From contig JAGNIU010000014.1 in the NCBI GenBank assembly GCA_018000995.1, forward strand, positions 1-64,000: a stretch of DNA of 64,000 bases. Direction: 5' to 3'. Positions 17,201 to 24,898 of this stretch are shown one piece after another; position 1 is the first letter of the stretch, and every line of letters begins with the position of its first letter. Position numbers and translations under genes: made by a program. The notes below the pieces were generated by a model, which saw only the letters and a program-made list of their open reading frames with translations, made no database searches and was not told where the DNA came from. This DNA is from Bacteroidia bacterium (GTDB lineage: Bacteria; Bacteroidota; Bacteroidia; B-17B0; Aurantibacillaceae).

Positions 17201-17735
17201 TAATCTTCAATCGTCGTACGTTACCGACGCATACGCTTTAAATTTGCTGAAGGAAAGCCAGAATCGTATTAAAACTATGGCCTACATTCACGAATCGCTA
17301 TACCAAAACAAAACCTTTACGAGCATTAATTTTTCGGATTACATTTCTACTCTTACCAATAACATTTTGCAGTCGTATGCCGCCTCCATTCAAAAGGTGA
17401 AATTAGAGCCGGACGTACAGAAAATCATCCTTAACCTCGATACATCCATCCCGGCAGGCCTGATTATTAACGAATTGGTCACAAATTCCATTAAACACGC
17501 CTTTACCGAGTCAAACGAAGGGATTATTTATATAAATTTGCACACTAAGGATAATGTCTTATTTTTGGAGGTGTCGGATAATGGCAAAGGCTTTCCAAAA
17601 GAGATTGATTTCAGGAACACAAACTCTTTAGGGCTTCAACTTGTAAATACATTAGTAGAGCAGTTAAACGGCAAACTGGAATTAAAAGAATTTAAAGGCG
17701 GGGGAACTAGTTTTTTAATAAATTTCCCAATGTAA
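14286..17735 (+). CDS. Multi-PAS hybrid-free sensor histidine kinase (HisKA_2 type)
   Basis: The product has 1149 residues with seven PAS-like domains: about 15-125, 130-260, 265-390, then four close relatives starting near 427, 559, 689 and 819, each beginning with a version of KLKAIFESG...WTI. A HisKA_2 dimerisation domain follows with phospho-acceptor His in LLKEVHHRVKNNMQVIS (about 950), then HATPase_c (about 1045-1149: INELVTNSIKHAF, DNGKGF, GGGTSFLI). No signal peptide or membrane segment: a cytosolic sensor. It starts with GTG inside the end of the MORN gene and is followed 6 bp on by a LytTR response regulator, its likely partner. The ligand or cofactor of the PAS domains is not evident. 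Confidence 0.9.
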   Translation: MKSKTKILQHKPTDSLDDLPVAVIFFDNKQIYYLNKIGHKILGAKKPCDFTKHKVSVFDFLLPEFHQKIRANNVKILSGKPHERLEFTIRNLKGEILHMESSSNRIDFNGKKVIQTTIQEITKRKAQEQELKEVREQFKIISNNAHDIIYFFSYTPKPHYLYISPSVEKVLGYKVDNFYKDPFFINKKTIGKDNELKKHEKQAIAQQKNNTLKQKKVIYKMTGKDGKEIWMEDHILPIKDEKGKIKFVFGIVRNITDLKEKEKELNQKWSNYRELLNESPMAFFIHRNGFCEMCNKEATKILKVKSPEAILGKYLINYIVPHQRTQALERVKDVLMGKELDFTPYKIIDSRGKVVNIELKSVPIKYNGNNCVLTLMQDVTTKEIYAKEKLRAELAEEHNKGLLKEIDLRKRIEKKLIENESQLINQAAKLSAIFESSTHLVWTVNKNFELTYFNANYKNTFKGKYGIAPVIGQVAFDLIPDRFKTENKDIWHPLYRKVLKGEQIVFERRDKDNKGEEVYREVFLSPIKNENGKVFEIACLAHDITENKRYEKQSIEQASKIKAIFESGTHIMWTLNKAMDYTSFNQNFSDAILDLYGKRPEINKKSVRPEEAQARKEYEKIWNGKYEAAFNGKIVEFVSERTNAVGKKVYRQVYLHPIYNNKEVVEVSGMGIDITDKIASEQKIVNQAAKLNAVFEGSSHYIWTIDKDSRLTSFNKNYVELITRTYGTEPKIGMCINAEPFVSSEEYNNWWVEQLGKALKGERLNFETVFTDEDKNKIYLDIYLNPIYHENRIIEVSGIAHDITGRIQNEEQIKEQTAKLKAIFESGNQLIWTINRSKEITSFNKNYGNAIYKLYGFYPIENKSIRELSNGATEEFEEFWDEKYKRAFNGTPSEFTTERINRDGTKVFRQYVLYPIKNNEGGVIEVSGMGIDITENKLYEEKITQSLKEKEVLLKEVHHRVKNNMQVISSILNLQSSYVTDAYALNLLKESQNRIKTMAYIHESLYQNKTFTSINFSDYISTLTNNILQSYAASIQKVKLEPDVQKIILNLDTSIPAGLIINELVTNSIKHAFTESNEGIIYINLHTKDNVLFLEVSDNGKGFPKEIDFRNTNSLGLQLVNTLVEQLNGKLELKEFKGGGTSFLINFPM
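15566..17090 (+). repeat. Four tandem PAS-domain repeats inside the kinase gene
   Basis: Four segments beginning near 15566, 15964, 16352 and 16742 (period about 390 bp) encode near-parallel PAS/PAC units that start A-K-[LI]-x-A-[IV]-F-E-[SG] and end with IT(E/D)NK-like linkers. Units 2 and 4 share the end VSGMGIDIT. They indicate recent internal duplication. Confidence 0.75.
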
Positions 17736-17741
17736 AATAAA

Positions 17742-18500
17742 ATGGAAAAACTGAATATTTTTATTGTTGAAGACGAGAGCATCGTTGCGAAAGACATACA
17801 GAACAATCTTATTAAATTAGGTTATAATGTTTTGGGAATTGCTAATAATGGTAAAGACGCCATTGAGCAAATTAAAGAAACCAATCCGGATGTTGTTTTA
17901 ATGGACATCATGATTAAGGGTGATTTAACAGGAATAGAAGTAGCAGAACAAATCCGTAAACACATAAGCGTGCCTGTAATATTTTTAACGGCTTATGCTG
18001 ATGAGAGCACTTTAAGCAGAGCAAAAGTTACTGAGCCTTACGGATACATTTTGAAGCCATTTAAAGAAATTGATTTACACAGCACTATTGAAATGGCCGT
18101 GTACAAACACCAAAAAGATTCAGCTTTACAAAAAGAGCGTGATTTTTTATATTCATTAGTTGAGAATAAAGACGGTTCGCAAAGCGATATTTTATTTGTG
18201 AAAGCAAACAGCCGTTTAGTAAAAGTGTATTTAAAAGATATTTATTATGTTGAGGCGTTGAAAGATTACGTTATCATCAACACACAATACGCTCGTTACA
18301 CTGTTCATTCAACCATGAGGGACATCGAGAAAAAATTAGGCACTATCGAATTCATCCGCGTACATCGTTCTTACATTGTACGTATTGACAAAATTCAAGC
18401 TATCGAAAACCAAACTGTTGTTTTAGAAAACGAGAAGAAAGCAATTCCTGTTGGCGGCTCTTACCGCGATGAGCTATTAGGAAAACTAAATTTATTGTAA
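17742..18500 (+). CDS. LytTR-family response regulator
   Basis: The product has 252 residues: a receiver domain (1-120; acidic pocket EDE at 10-12, phospho-acceptor Asp55 in VVLMDIMIKG, conserved LTAYAD and ILKPF), then a LytTR DNA-binding domain (about 150-250: LFVKANSRLVKVYLKDIYYVEALKDYVII, HRSYIV). It is expected to bind paired direct repeats in promoters after phosphorylation by the adjacent PAS kinase. Pairing of HisKA_2 kinases with LytTR regulators is common in Bacteroidota. A strong terminator follows. Confidence 0.92.
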   Translation: MEKLNIFIVEDESIVAKDIQNNLIKLGYNVLGIANNGKDAIEQIKETNPDVVLMDIMIKGDLTGIEVAEQIRKHISVPVIFLTAYADESTLSRAKVTEPYGYILKPFKEIDLHSTIEMAVYKHQKDSALQKERDFLYSLVENKDGSQSDILFVKANSRLVKVYLKDIYYVEALKDYVIINTQYARYTVHSTMRDIEKKLGTIEFIRVHRSYIVRIDKIQAIENQTVVLENEKKAIPVGGSYRDELLGKLNLL

Positions 18501-18506
18501 TTGTCA

Positions 18507-18526
18507 GTTCGAGCGTAGTCGAGAAC
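18507..18526. repeat. Short palindromic intergenic repeat
   Basis: GTTCGAGCGTAGTCGAGAAC is an imperfect palindrome (GTTC...GAAC ends), sitting between a stop codon and a terminator. From memory, near-identical strings recur between genes in many Bacteroidota genomes; I cannot confirm copy number from one window. Confidence 0.4.
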
Positions 18527-18530
18527 TAAG

Positions 18531-18564
18531 AAAAGCCCCTCCGAACAGAAGGGGCTTTTTTATT
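18531..18564 (+). terminator. Rho-independent terminator after the LytTR regulator
   Basis: Stem AAAAGCCCCT / AGGGGCTTTT with a 9-nt loop, followed by a T-rich run. It ends the nadA-to-regulator gene string. Confidence 0.85.
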
Positions 18565-18589
18565 TAATTTAATTTTCCTAACTTGGTGT

Positions 18590-19561
18590 ATGAAAAAAGT
18601 AATCTATATTTTTCTTTTCGTTTTTCTTTTCGTTTTTAGTAACGCGCAAAAGTATCAGCCAATAGACTCAACTATTACTTGGAGCACACAAGAGGTGGGT
18701 AAAAATATGGCCAGCTGTTATATAAAAACAGAGTGCAAGTATTACCTTAAGGGGTACGAATTAAACAACAGCAGGATATGGAACAAAGTTTATAGGTCTT
18801 ATTTTTCATATGGAGTTTCCTGGCCACAATGCACAACGTATACAGCACCTCCGCCGGTTTATAATGTACAATATGGTTTCATGAATAATGACTCCATAAA
18901 TAAAAAAGTTTATTTTGTTTATAATCTTCCACCTAATTTCACGCCTGCCCCGAACAATCTAGTGTATGATTTTAATAAAGTTGTAGGAGATAGCATGTAT
19001 GTTAATCCCGGTTTGAGCCCTTTCAAATTTGTTATTAATTCTATTGATTCAATTCTTTTTTCCGGAAAATATCATAAACGTTTTTTAACCAGCAGCACGC
19101 CGTCAATTTTCTATTTAGCTAATACACAAGTTACTTTTGTAGAAGGCGTTGGTAGTTCTTTGGGCGCGCTTACTCTTACCGTTAATCCAATGGGCGAGGC
19201 AACGTCTAATTTAGTGTGTTTTGCATCTCCAACTCAAACGATGAGCATAAGCAACCACTCTGTTTATGCTAATAGTAGCGCATGTAATAATATTACATTA
19301 GGAATAAGTAATAACCACCTTTCTGAAGGAGGAATTTTTCCTAATCCCGCTTCAAACCATTTTATGATTGAAAACAATGGCAGCAATCAGGAAGAAATAA
19401 CATACGAAGTTTATAATTCGCTTGGACAAATTCAATTAAGCGGAATAGCAACAGGACAAACAAAAATAAATACCGAAACATTATGTAGCGGAATTTATTT
19501 TGTAAAGCTTTCAAATCACTCGCAAAGCGACATTAAAAAACTCGTGATCCAAAAAGAATAG
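18590..19561 (+). CDS. Secreted hypothetical protein with T9SS type A sorting domain
   Basis: The product has 323 residues: a signal peptide (about 1-19), an uncharacterised beta-rich body (about 20-240), and a C-terminal sorting domain (about 245-323: IFPNPASNHFMIEN, VYNSLGQIQLSG, SGIYFVKLSN). It should be exported by Sec, then T9SS, and attached to or released from the surface. I recognise no enzyme motif in the body. It is transcribed alone and convergently with the anchor-L/OmpA gene, 2 bp apart. Confidence 0.85.
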   Translation: MKKVIYIFLFVFLFVFSNAQKYQPIDSTITWSTQEVGKNMASCYIKTECKYYLKGYELNNSRIWNKVYRSYFSYGVSWPQCTTYTAPPPVYNVQYGFMNNDSINKKVYFVYNLPPNFTPAPNNLVYDFNKVVGDSMYVNPGLSPFKFVINSIDSILFSGKYHKRFLTSSTPSIFYLANTQVTFVEGVGSSLGALTLTVNPMGEATSNLVCFASPTQTMSISNHSVYANSSACNNITLGISNNHLSEGGIFPNPASNHFMIENNGSNQEEITYEVYNSLGQIQLSGIATGQTKINTETLCSGIYFVKLSNHSQSDIKKLVIQKE

Positions 19562-19563
19562 GC

Positions 19564-21054
19564 TTATTTATTATTGATCAATTTAATGCTTCCCGAAGCA
19601 ACGCCATCAGTAAATAAGCTTGCCACATAAATTCCTTCAGCTAAATTTCCGGCATCAAATATTACAGAAGTTTTTCCGCGTTCCAGTAAATAAATTGTCT
19701 TTACGGTTTTGCCGGTTAAGTCTGTAATTAATAAATGTGCTTCTGTAGCCGTTTCTAAAACATAAGCATCAATGGTTGTGGTATTAATAAATGGATTCGG
19801 ATAGTTTTGTAATAGCGAAGATTTTTCTGTTGGAATTCCTGTTAAAGGTTCAGTTTTTTTCTTTTCAAAATACACAGCTTGGTCACCAATAATTTTAAGT
19901 TCTACTCTACGGTTTAATTCCTTTCCTTTTTCGTTTGTATTATCATAAGCCGGCATGGTTTCACCTTTGCAATCGATGGTTATTTTATTCGCAGCAACAC
20001 CTTTATTCTGTAGGTAAGCCGAAATGTTATTCGCTCTGCTACAACTTAATTCTTCGTTACCTTCATTATCAGCGTGACCGGTCAATAATATTTTTCCACC
20101 ATAACTTTTGTATTGAGTAGCTAAAGCATCTAATAAATTTTTGTAGCTCTCGTCAATTTTCTCGTCGTTCTTATCAAACAAAACATTGTAACGCTTTTCG
20201 TAACTTACAATACTTCTGCCTTCTAATAATACACCTGAGTCGTAAGCGTTATCGCCAACATCAGCAATCGCTAATTTAATGTGATACGTTTTGTATGGTA
20301 TAACGGCTTGACGGATTTCCATTAGTTTAGTCATGCCATCATATTCTAATCCCATACTGCCATCCAAATTACTTACATAAAAAGTAGAGTTGCTTGATGC
20401 TTTACGCGCGTAACTATTATTGCTTCCGCCATTAATATTATTTACGCTTACAGGTGTTTTTGTATTGGGAACAACCGCTAAATTCTGAACATCTTTAATC
20501 CCCTCTCCGCTTATAAAAAAAGCAAACACATCATTATATTCAGAGCCCACATATTCATCATATTCTTCCGAACCAAAAACATAATTGAAACTAATTGAGT
20601 CGGCAGTTGGCACAACGTCTAATTCAATGACACAAGCGTCGTAAGTTTTTTTACCCTTTTCTAAAAGTTTTTCCAAATCAACACAACCTGTGTTTTGATC
20701 CATTTTATTTCCCCTGCCCTCGGCATTTGCGTGTGTGTTATTAGAGGTGCTGCCCGACATATTCTTTGACGATAAGCCTGCAATGCCGCCGGTTGTCATA
20801 ACCAAACCCTTACTCATACCAAGACGTGCTTTTTTATCTTCAAAAAAACCAAAGGCCTCATCGCTCGATGTTTTAGTTATAGAGTAACCTTTTAAAACAA
20901 CGCCATCTCCAACCATACTCTGTAATAGTTTTTGAATACTTAATTGGCTGTTCGGATTAGGATCAGCTTTAAATACTTTGAAATTGTCGGCACGCTGTGC
21001 GCACAGGCACAAACTCAATAAACTAACCGCCGCAGTAACGTATAATTTTCTCAT
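19564..21054 (-). CDS. Fusion of choice-of-anchor L domain, OmpA-like domain and T9SS sorting domain
   Basis: The product has 496 residues with a signal peptide (1-19). The N-terminal region is a choice-of-anchor L-like domain (about 35-280: LVMTTGGIAGLSS, FVFGSEEYDEYVGSEYND, GVLLEGRS). It is followed by an OmpA C-terminal peptidoglycan-binding-like domain (about 290-385: ILLTGHADNEGNEELS, LNRRVELKI), then a T9SS type A sorting domain (about 420-496: NYPNPFINTTTI ... EGIYVASLF). OmpA-like domains normally bind peptidoglycan in the periplasm, while T9SS domains send proteins outside, so the combination is odd. The OmpA module may have another role on the surface. It is monocistronic. Confidence 0.85.
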   Translation of the reverse strand: MRKLYVTAAVSLLSLCLCAQRADNFKVFKADPNPNSQLSIQKLLQSMVGDGVVLKGYSITKTSSDEAFGFFEDKKARLGMSKGLVMTTGGIAGLSSKNMSGSTSNNTHANAEGRGNKMDQNTGCVDLEKLLEKGKKTYDACVIELDVVPTADSISFNYVFGSEEYDEYVGSEYNDVFAFFISGEGIKDVQNLAVVPNTKTPVSVNNINGGSNNSYARKASSNSTFYVSNLDGSMGLEYDGMTKLMEIRQAVIPYKTYHIKLAIADVGDNAYDSGVLLEGRSIVSYEKRYNVLFDKNDEKIDESYKNLLDALATQYKSYGGKILLTGHADNEGNEELSCSRANNISAYLQNKGVAANKITIDCKGETMPAYDNTNEKGKELNRRVELKIIGDQAVYFEKKKTEPLTGIPTEKSSLLQNYPNPFINTTTIDAYVLETATEAHLLITDLTGKTVKTIYLLERGKTSVIFDAGNLAEGIYVASLFTDGVASGSIKLINNK

Positions 21055-21188
21055 GACTAAAGGTTTTTGTAATAACTTTTATATTGAGATGTGGTTACGG
21101 GAACCTTTCCATAAAGTTATTTCAATTTATTTTAAAGGCAGCCAAGCCCCTAGGCCATTTTCCATCTTCCCTTTGCCATTAAATGTCC

Positions 21189-21196
21189 TATCTTTG
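21189..21196 (+). promoter_or_regulatory. -7 box of mnmG promoter
   Basis: TATCTTTG, a perfect TAnnTTTG, ends 8 nt before the mnmG TTG start. It would give a very short or absent leader. The nearest upstream TTTG (21172) is too close to be the -33 element. Confidence 0.5.
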
Positions 21197-21204
21197 CAAA
21201 AGTT

Positions 21205-23091
21205 TTGACTCAACAATACGATATAATAGTAGTAGGCGCTGGTCATGCCGGTTGCGAAGCGGCAGCTGCGGCGGCCAATATGGGCTCCAAAGTTTTATTG
21301 GTGACCATGAACATGCAGACCATTGCTCAAATGAGTTGCAACCCCGCTATGGGCGGAATTGCCAAAGGACAAATCGTAAGAGAAATTGATGCCCTCGGCG
21401 GATACAGCGGAATTGTTTCTGATTTTTCTGCTATCCAATTTAGGATGCTGAACAGAAGTAAAGGTCCTGCTATGTGGAGTCCAAGAACACAAAACGACAG
21501 GATGATGTTTGCTGCGAAGTGGAGAGAAATGTTGGAACAAACGCCCAACGTTGATTTCTGGCAAGACATGGTTCGCTCTTTACTTATTAGTAAAGACGGA
21601 AAAAGAGTTGAGGGAATTGTGACGGGGATGGGAATGGAATTCAAAGCGAAAGCGGTTGTATTAACGAATGGAACTTTCTTAAATGGCATAATTCATATAG
21701 GCGAAAAGCAATTAGGTGGTGGAAGAACGGGAGAATCAGCATCACATGGAATTACTGAACAATTAGTAAAACTTGGTTTCGAAAGCGGCCGCATGAAAAC
21801 CGGAACGCCCCCACGAATTGACGGACGATCTTTAGATTATTCGAAAATGGAAGTTCAGGATGGTGATGATGCGTTTTCGAAATTCTCTTTCGAAGACGGG
21901 CATTCGCCTTTCGCGGGTGGTAATATGAAAAAGCAAATGCCTTGTCATATTACTTATACTAACGAAAAAGTTCATGAAATTCTTAGAACCGGATTTGAAA
22001 AATCGCCGATGTTCCAGGGAAGAATTCAAGGACTTGGCCCAAGATATTGTCCGAGTATAGAAGATAAAATAACACGTTTTTCAGAGAGAGAGCGTCATCA
22101 GCTCTTCGTGGAACCCGAAGGATGGAACACTGTTGAGATATATGTGAACGGATTTTCAACCTCTTTACCAGAAGTTACTCAAAATCAAGCACTTAGACTT
22201 ATTCCGGGCTTTGAGAACGCAAAAATGTTCCGTCCGGGCTATGCAATTGAATATGATTACTTCCCTCCTACCCAATTAGCACTTACGCTGGAAACAAAAC
22301 TAGTGGATAATTTATATTTTGCAGGACAGATAAACGGAACAACAGGATATGAAGAAGCGGCTTGTCAAGGTTTAATGGCCGGAATAAACGCACACTTAAA
22401 AATTAACGAGAAACCATCTTTTGTGTTGAATCGTTATGAAGCATATATCGGAGTTCTGATAGATGATCTTGTTACAAAAGGAACCGAAGAGCCTTATCGC
22501 ATGTTCACTTCCCGAGCGGAATATCGTTTGCTTTTAAGACAAGATAATGCGGATACCAGGCTAACTCCTTTGGCTTATAAAATGGGACTAGCATCAGAAA
22601 GCCGTTTCAAAAGAGTTGAACAGAAAGTTGAGAATTCTCAAAAGCTTATCAAATATTTTAAGAACACAAGTGCCGAGCCCGATCAAATAAATCCATATTT
22701 AAGCGAACTTGGTTCTGCCCCCGTTTCGCAAAAGATGAGGTATTATAATATCCTTTCAAGGCCGGATGTTTCTATAAAAGGAATTCAAGAGCATAGTCCG
22801 GATGTACAAAATACTGTTGCCGGAATGGACGAAGAAACTATAGAACAGGCAGAGATCTTAATGAAGTACGAAGGGTACTTAGAGCGTGAGCAAGAGAACG
22901 CCGAAAAGCTAAAACGACTTGAAGACCTTAAAATAAAACCAGACTACAATTACGATTCAATTGTAAGTTTAGGAACAGAAGCAAAGGAGAAACTTAAGAA
23001 ATTTAAACCCGCCTCTATTGGACAAGCCAGCCGGATCTCGGGAATTAATCCCGCGGACATTTCGGTTCTGCTAGTTCATATGGGCCGCTAA
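21205..23091 (+). CDS. mnmG: tRNA uridine-5-carboxymethylaminomethyl modification enzyme MnmG
   Basis: The 628-residue FAD-binding subunit of the MnmE-MnmG complex makes (carboxymethyl)aminomethyl-uridine at tRNA wobble position 34. Signatures are the dinucleotide fold [16 protein letters not shown] at the N-terminus, [37 protein letters not shown] and [16 protein letters not shown]; the C-terminal helical domain is complete. The start is TTG at 21205 (TTG ACT CAA CAA); no in-frame ATG lies near, and the -7 box just upstream confirms it. parS-like palindromes follow immediately, fitting the common location of mnmG (gidA) near the chromosome origin. Confidence 0.95.
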   Translation: MTQQYDIIVVGAGHAGCEAAAAAANMGSKVLLVTMNMQTIAQMSCNPAMGGIAKGQIVREIDALGGYSGIVSDFSAIQFRMLNRSKGPAMWSPRTQNDRMMFAAKWREMLEQTPNVDFWQDMVRSLLISKDGKRVEGIVTGMGMEFKAKAVVLTNGTFLNGIIHIGEKQLGGGRTGESASHGITEQLVKLGFESGRMKTGTPPRIDGRSLDYSKMEVQDGDDAFSKFSFEDGHSPFAGGNMKKQMPCHITYTNEKVHEILRTGFEKSPMFQGRIQGLGPRYCPSIEDKITRFSERERHQLFVEPEGWNTVEIYVNGFSTSLPEVTQNQALRLIPGFENAKMFRPGYAIEYDYFPPTQLALTLETKLVDNLYFAGQINGTTGYEEAACQGLMAGINAHLKINEKPSFVLNRYEAYIGVLIDDLVTKGTEEPYRMFTSRAEYRLLLRQDNADTRLTPLAYKMGLASESRFKRVEQKVENSQKLIKYFKNTSAEPDQINPYLSELGSAPVSQKMRYYNILSRPDVSIKGIQEHSPDVQNTVAGMDEETIEQAEILMKYEGYLEREQENAEKLKRLEDLKIKPDYNYDSIVSLGTEAKEKLKKFKPASIGQASRISGINPADISVLLVHMGR

Positions 23092-23092
23092 A

Positions 23093-23108
23093 AGTTCCAC
23101 GTGGAACT
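23093..23108. other. parS-like centromere site 1
   Basis: AGTTCCACGTGGAACT is a perfect 16-bp palindrome directly after the mnmG stop. Its core GTTCCACGTGGAAC fits parS (TGTTnCACGTGnAACA) except for the outermost pair. parS is bound by ParB for chromosome segregation. Confidence 0.7.
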
Positions 23109-23114
23109 AATTAT

Positions 23115-23990
23115 ATGCTGCAACAAATAACTAATTGTCCGGTTTGTAAGGGCACAGACTTCGCCCCCTTTTTAAACTGTAAAGATTATACTGTAAGCCA
23201 GGAAAGCTTCAATATTGTTTCATGCAAAGCCTGCAACTTTAAGTTCACCAATCCTCGCCCCTCAGATTCTGAGATTGGGAAATACTATAAATCGGAAGAC
23301 TATGTTTCGCATTCCGATACTAAGAAAGGATTGATAAACCGCCTCTATCACATGGTTCGCACCAGGACCTTAAAGCAGAAGCTGGACCTGATTAGTTCTT
23401 ATGTTTCACGTGGAACAATCCTAGATTATGGATGTGGTACAGGAATGTTTTTAAAGACTTGCGCTGACGCCGGCTGGAAATCCTTTGGCTTTGAGCCGGA
23501 CTCCGACGCCAAGAAATTGGCAGAGGGCAAAGGTTTGTCTGTGGCTAATTCTAAGGAGGCGCTAGCCGGAAACAAGTATGATATTATTAGTCTTTGGCAC
23601 GTTCTTGAGCATGTAACTGATCTTGACCCAACGCTAGAATTCTTTTCTAAAAGCATTACAGATAAAGGCCGCTTGATTATTGCGGTCCCAAATTATACTT
23701 CAGCCGACGCCAAATACTACAAGGAGTTTTGGGCAGGTTATGATGTGCCTAGACACATCTACCACTTCGAAATTAATACTCTGAAAAAGCTTTTAGGGAA
23801 CTATGGATTTAGCCTGGAAGAAACCAAGCCCATGAAGTTCGATAGTTATTACGTTAGCATGCTTTCTGAGAAATACAAAACAGGATCCATGAATTACTTT
23901 ACAGCTTTCTTAAACGGACTTAAGTCTAATCTCGCCGCTAAGGATTCCTCGCAATACTCAAGCGTTATCTACATTTTCAAAAAGGCCTAG
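23115..23990 (+). CDS. SAM-dependent methyltransferase with N-terminal zinc ribbon
   Basis: The product has 291 residues. Two CxxC pairs near the N-terminus (CPVC at about 8-11 and CKAC at about 36-39) form a likely zinc ribbon, followed by a class I methyltransferase core (ILDYGCGTGMFLKTC near 102; FEPD; ISLWHVLEHVTDL). This arrangement occurs in methyltransferases acting on sugars, lipids or secondary metabolites; the substrate is unknown. The gene starts 23 bp after mnmG. A parS-like site at 23402-23417 is embedded in the coding sequence at residues VSRGT, next to motif I. Confidence 0.85.
   Translation: MLQQITNCPVCKGTDFAPFLNCKDYTVSQESFNIVSCKACNFKFTNPRPSDSEIGKYYKSEDYVSHSDTKKGLINRLYHMVRTRTLKQKLDLISSYVSRGTILDYGCGTGMFLKTCADAGWKSFGFEPDSDAKKLAEGKGLSVANSKEALAGNKYDIISLWHVLEHVTDLDPTLEFFSKSITDKGRLIIAVPNYTSADAKYYKEFWAGYDVPRHIYHFEINTLKKLLGNYGFSLEETKPMKFDSYYVSMLSEKYKTGSMNYFTAFLNGLKSNLAAKDSSQYSSVIYIFKKA
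23402..23417. other. parS-like centromere site 2, inside a coding sequence
   Basis: TGTTTCACGTGGAACA differs from the universal parS TGTTTCACGTGAAACA at one base and fits TGTTnCACGTGnAACA fully. It encodes part of Y-V-S-R-G-T-I in the methyltransferase. Confidence 0.75.
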
Positions 23991-24000
23991 TCCTTTAAAT

Positions 24001-24016
24001 TGTTTCAGGTGGAACA
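24001..24016. other. Degenerate parS-like site 3
   Basis: TGTTTCAGGTGGAACA is identical to site 2 except for one central base (CACGTG to CAGGTG). It lies 11 bp after the methyltransferase stop. The altered centre may weaken ParB binding. Confidence 0.5.
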
Positions 24017-24593
24017 ATAGCCAAACCCCATTCTTGCTATAAACCTAATTAGCCCTGGCGCTAGCTAGCCTTTCTTTTAAAGGCTTAATATATCCTAAAG
24101 GCGCCTTGGACCTTTCCTTCATAGAAACGACTCTTATAAAGCACTTATTTCAATTCTTACACAACGCCTCTTGTTGTTTATCTCAGAACAGGCCTTTGTT
24201 TTATATAAAGACTGAGGTGTTGAGTTAAGGAATTTCTATTTGGTTGAATCAATAATGAAAACAACAACTATGAACATGCGAAATTCAATAAAGTACATTA
24301 TTCAATTAGTGAATATCTGTTAGAGCCCTGATATCAATTATTTCAATATTGAGATTGTATGTTAAAAGTAAATTTTGGTCACTATAATATTTGTCGAACT
24401 AAAACCGAACCTATATTCCCGAATTTGTTAAATCCTTAACTTATTAGTAGACCGTTCCTATATGAATAGGAGAATGTTTGAGTTGAAAACTATTTTGGTT
24501 GGAATACCAATTGAATAAGCGCGCCTCCGAATTAAATAACACCAAGTAAAAAGAGAGGCCGGGTAATAAAAGTTGATTAGAGAAGAAGCATGA

Positions 24594-24660
24594 CCCTCTA
24601 TGAGCGAAGAGGGCGGAAGCTGTTTCTGTAAATAAAGAAAAAGGCTTTTCTTAAACAGCT
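24594..24660 (+). ncRNA. Candidate structured RNA: two adjacent hairpins
   Basis: Hairpin one: CCCTCT (24594-24599) with AGAGGG (24608-24613). Hairpin two is nested: outer stem AGCTGTTT (24618-24625) with AAACAGCT (24653-24660), inner stem AAGAAAA (24635-24641) with TTTTCTT (24646-24652) and a 4-nt loop. All four arms pair perfectly. Whether it is transcribed, and from which strand, is unknown. Confidence 0.3.
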
Positions 24661-24693
24661 AGTCAGCAAATACCGGCACAAGTTTCTTAATAA

Positions 24694-24834
24694 AAGTCTA
24701 ATTGCAAAAGAAGAAAACCTAGCGGATTGGTAAAGGCATACCTTCAAGAAAAATTAGCTAAAGTGCGTCCAGGAACAAAGAATTTAATGTATAGAGTTAA
24801 GGGCGAAGAAAGCTTATTCATTAATTCTATTTAA
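24694..24834 (+). pseudogene. Possible decayed coding fragment
   Basis: A 46-codon open frame with plausible protein composition (GLVKAYLQEKLAKVRPGTK near its centre) ends at TAA (24832). It has no start codon at its head, and an overlapping frame just upstream reads YRHKFLNKSLIAKEENLADW, as if a frameshift had split one gene. No family was recognised. It may be chance. Confidence 0.2.
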
Positions 24835-24854
24835 CATAATAAAAGTTATTCCAA

Positions 24855-24882
24855 TTAAAAAGAGCCCGCATTTACACGAGCT
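24855..24882 (-). terminator. Terminator after aminopeptidase P gene
   Basis: On the minus strand AGCTCG and CGGGCT form a stem (one G-U pair) with an 8-nt loop, followed by TCTTTTT. It lies 17 bp downstream of the stop at 24899. Confidence 0.65.
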
Positions 24883-24898
24883 TCTTTTCTAGTAAAAC

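Larger units (their letters stand above)
23991..24898. other. Structured non-coding gap of about 0.9 kb
   Basis: No intact ORF was seen on either strand. The region contains parS-like site 3, several short palindromes (CCTAT...ATAGG near 24457), a nested hairpin pair at 24594-24660, an open frame without a start codon at 24694-24834, and the terminator of the opposite aminopeptidase gene. I found no TTATnCACA DnaA boxes by eye. It could hold a non-coding RNA, a decayed gene or part of an origin-proximal region. Confidence 0.5.

Noticed and set aside
23991-24898. Chromosomal replication origin (oriC)
   Set aside because: The place next to mnmG and parS is suggestive, but I found no TTATnCACA-type DnaA boxes and no dnaA gene in the window.
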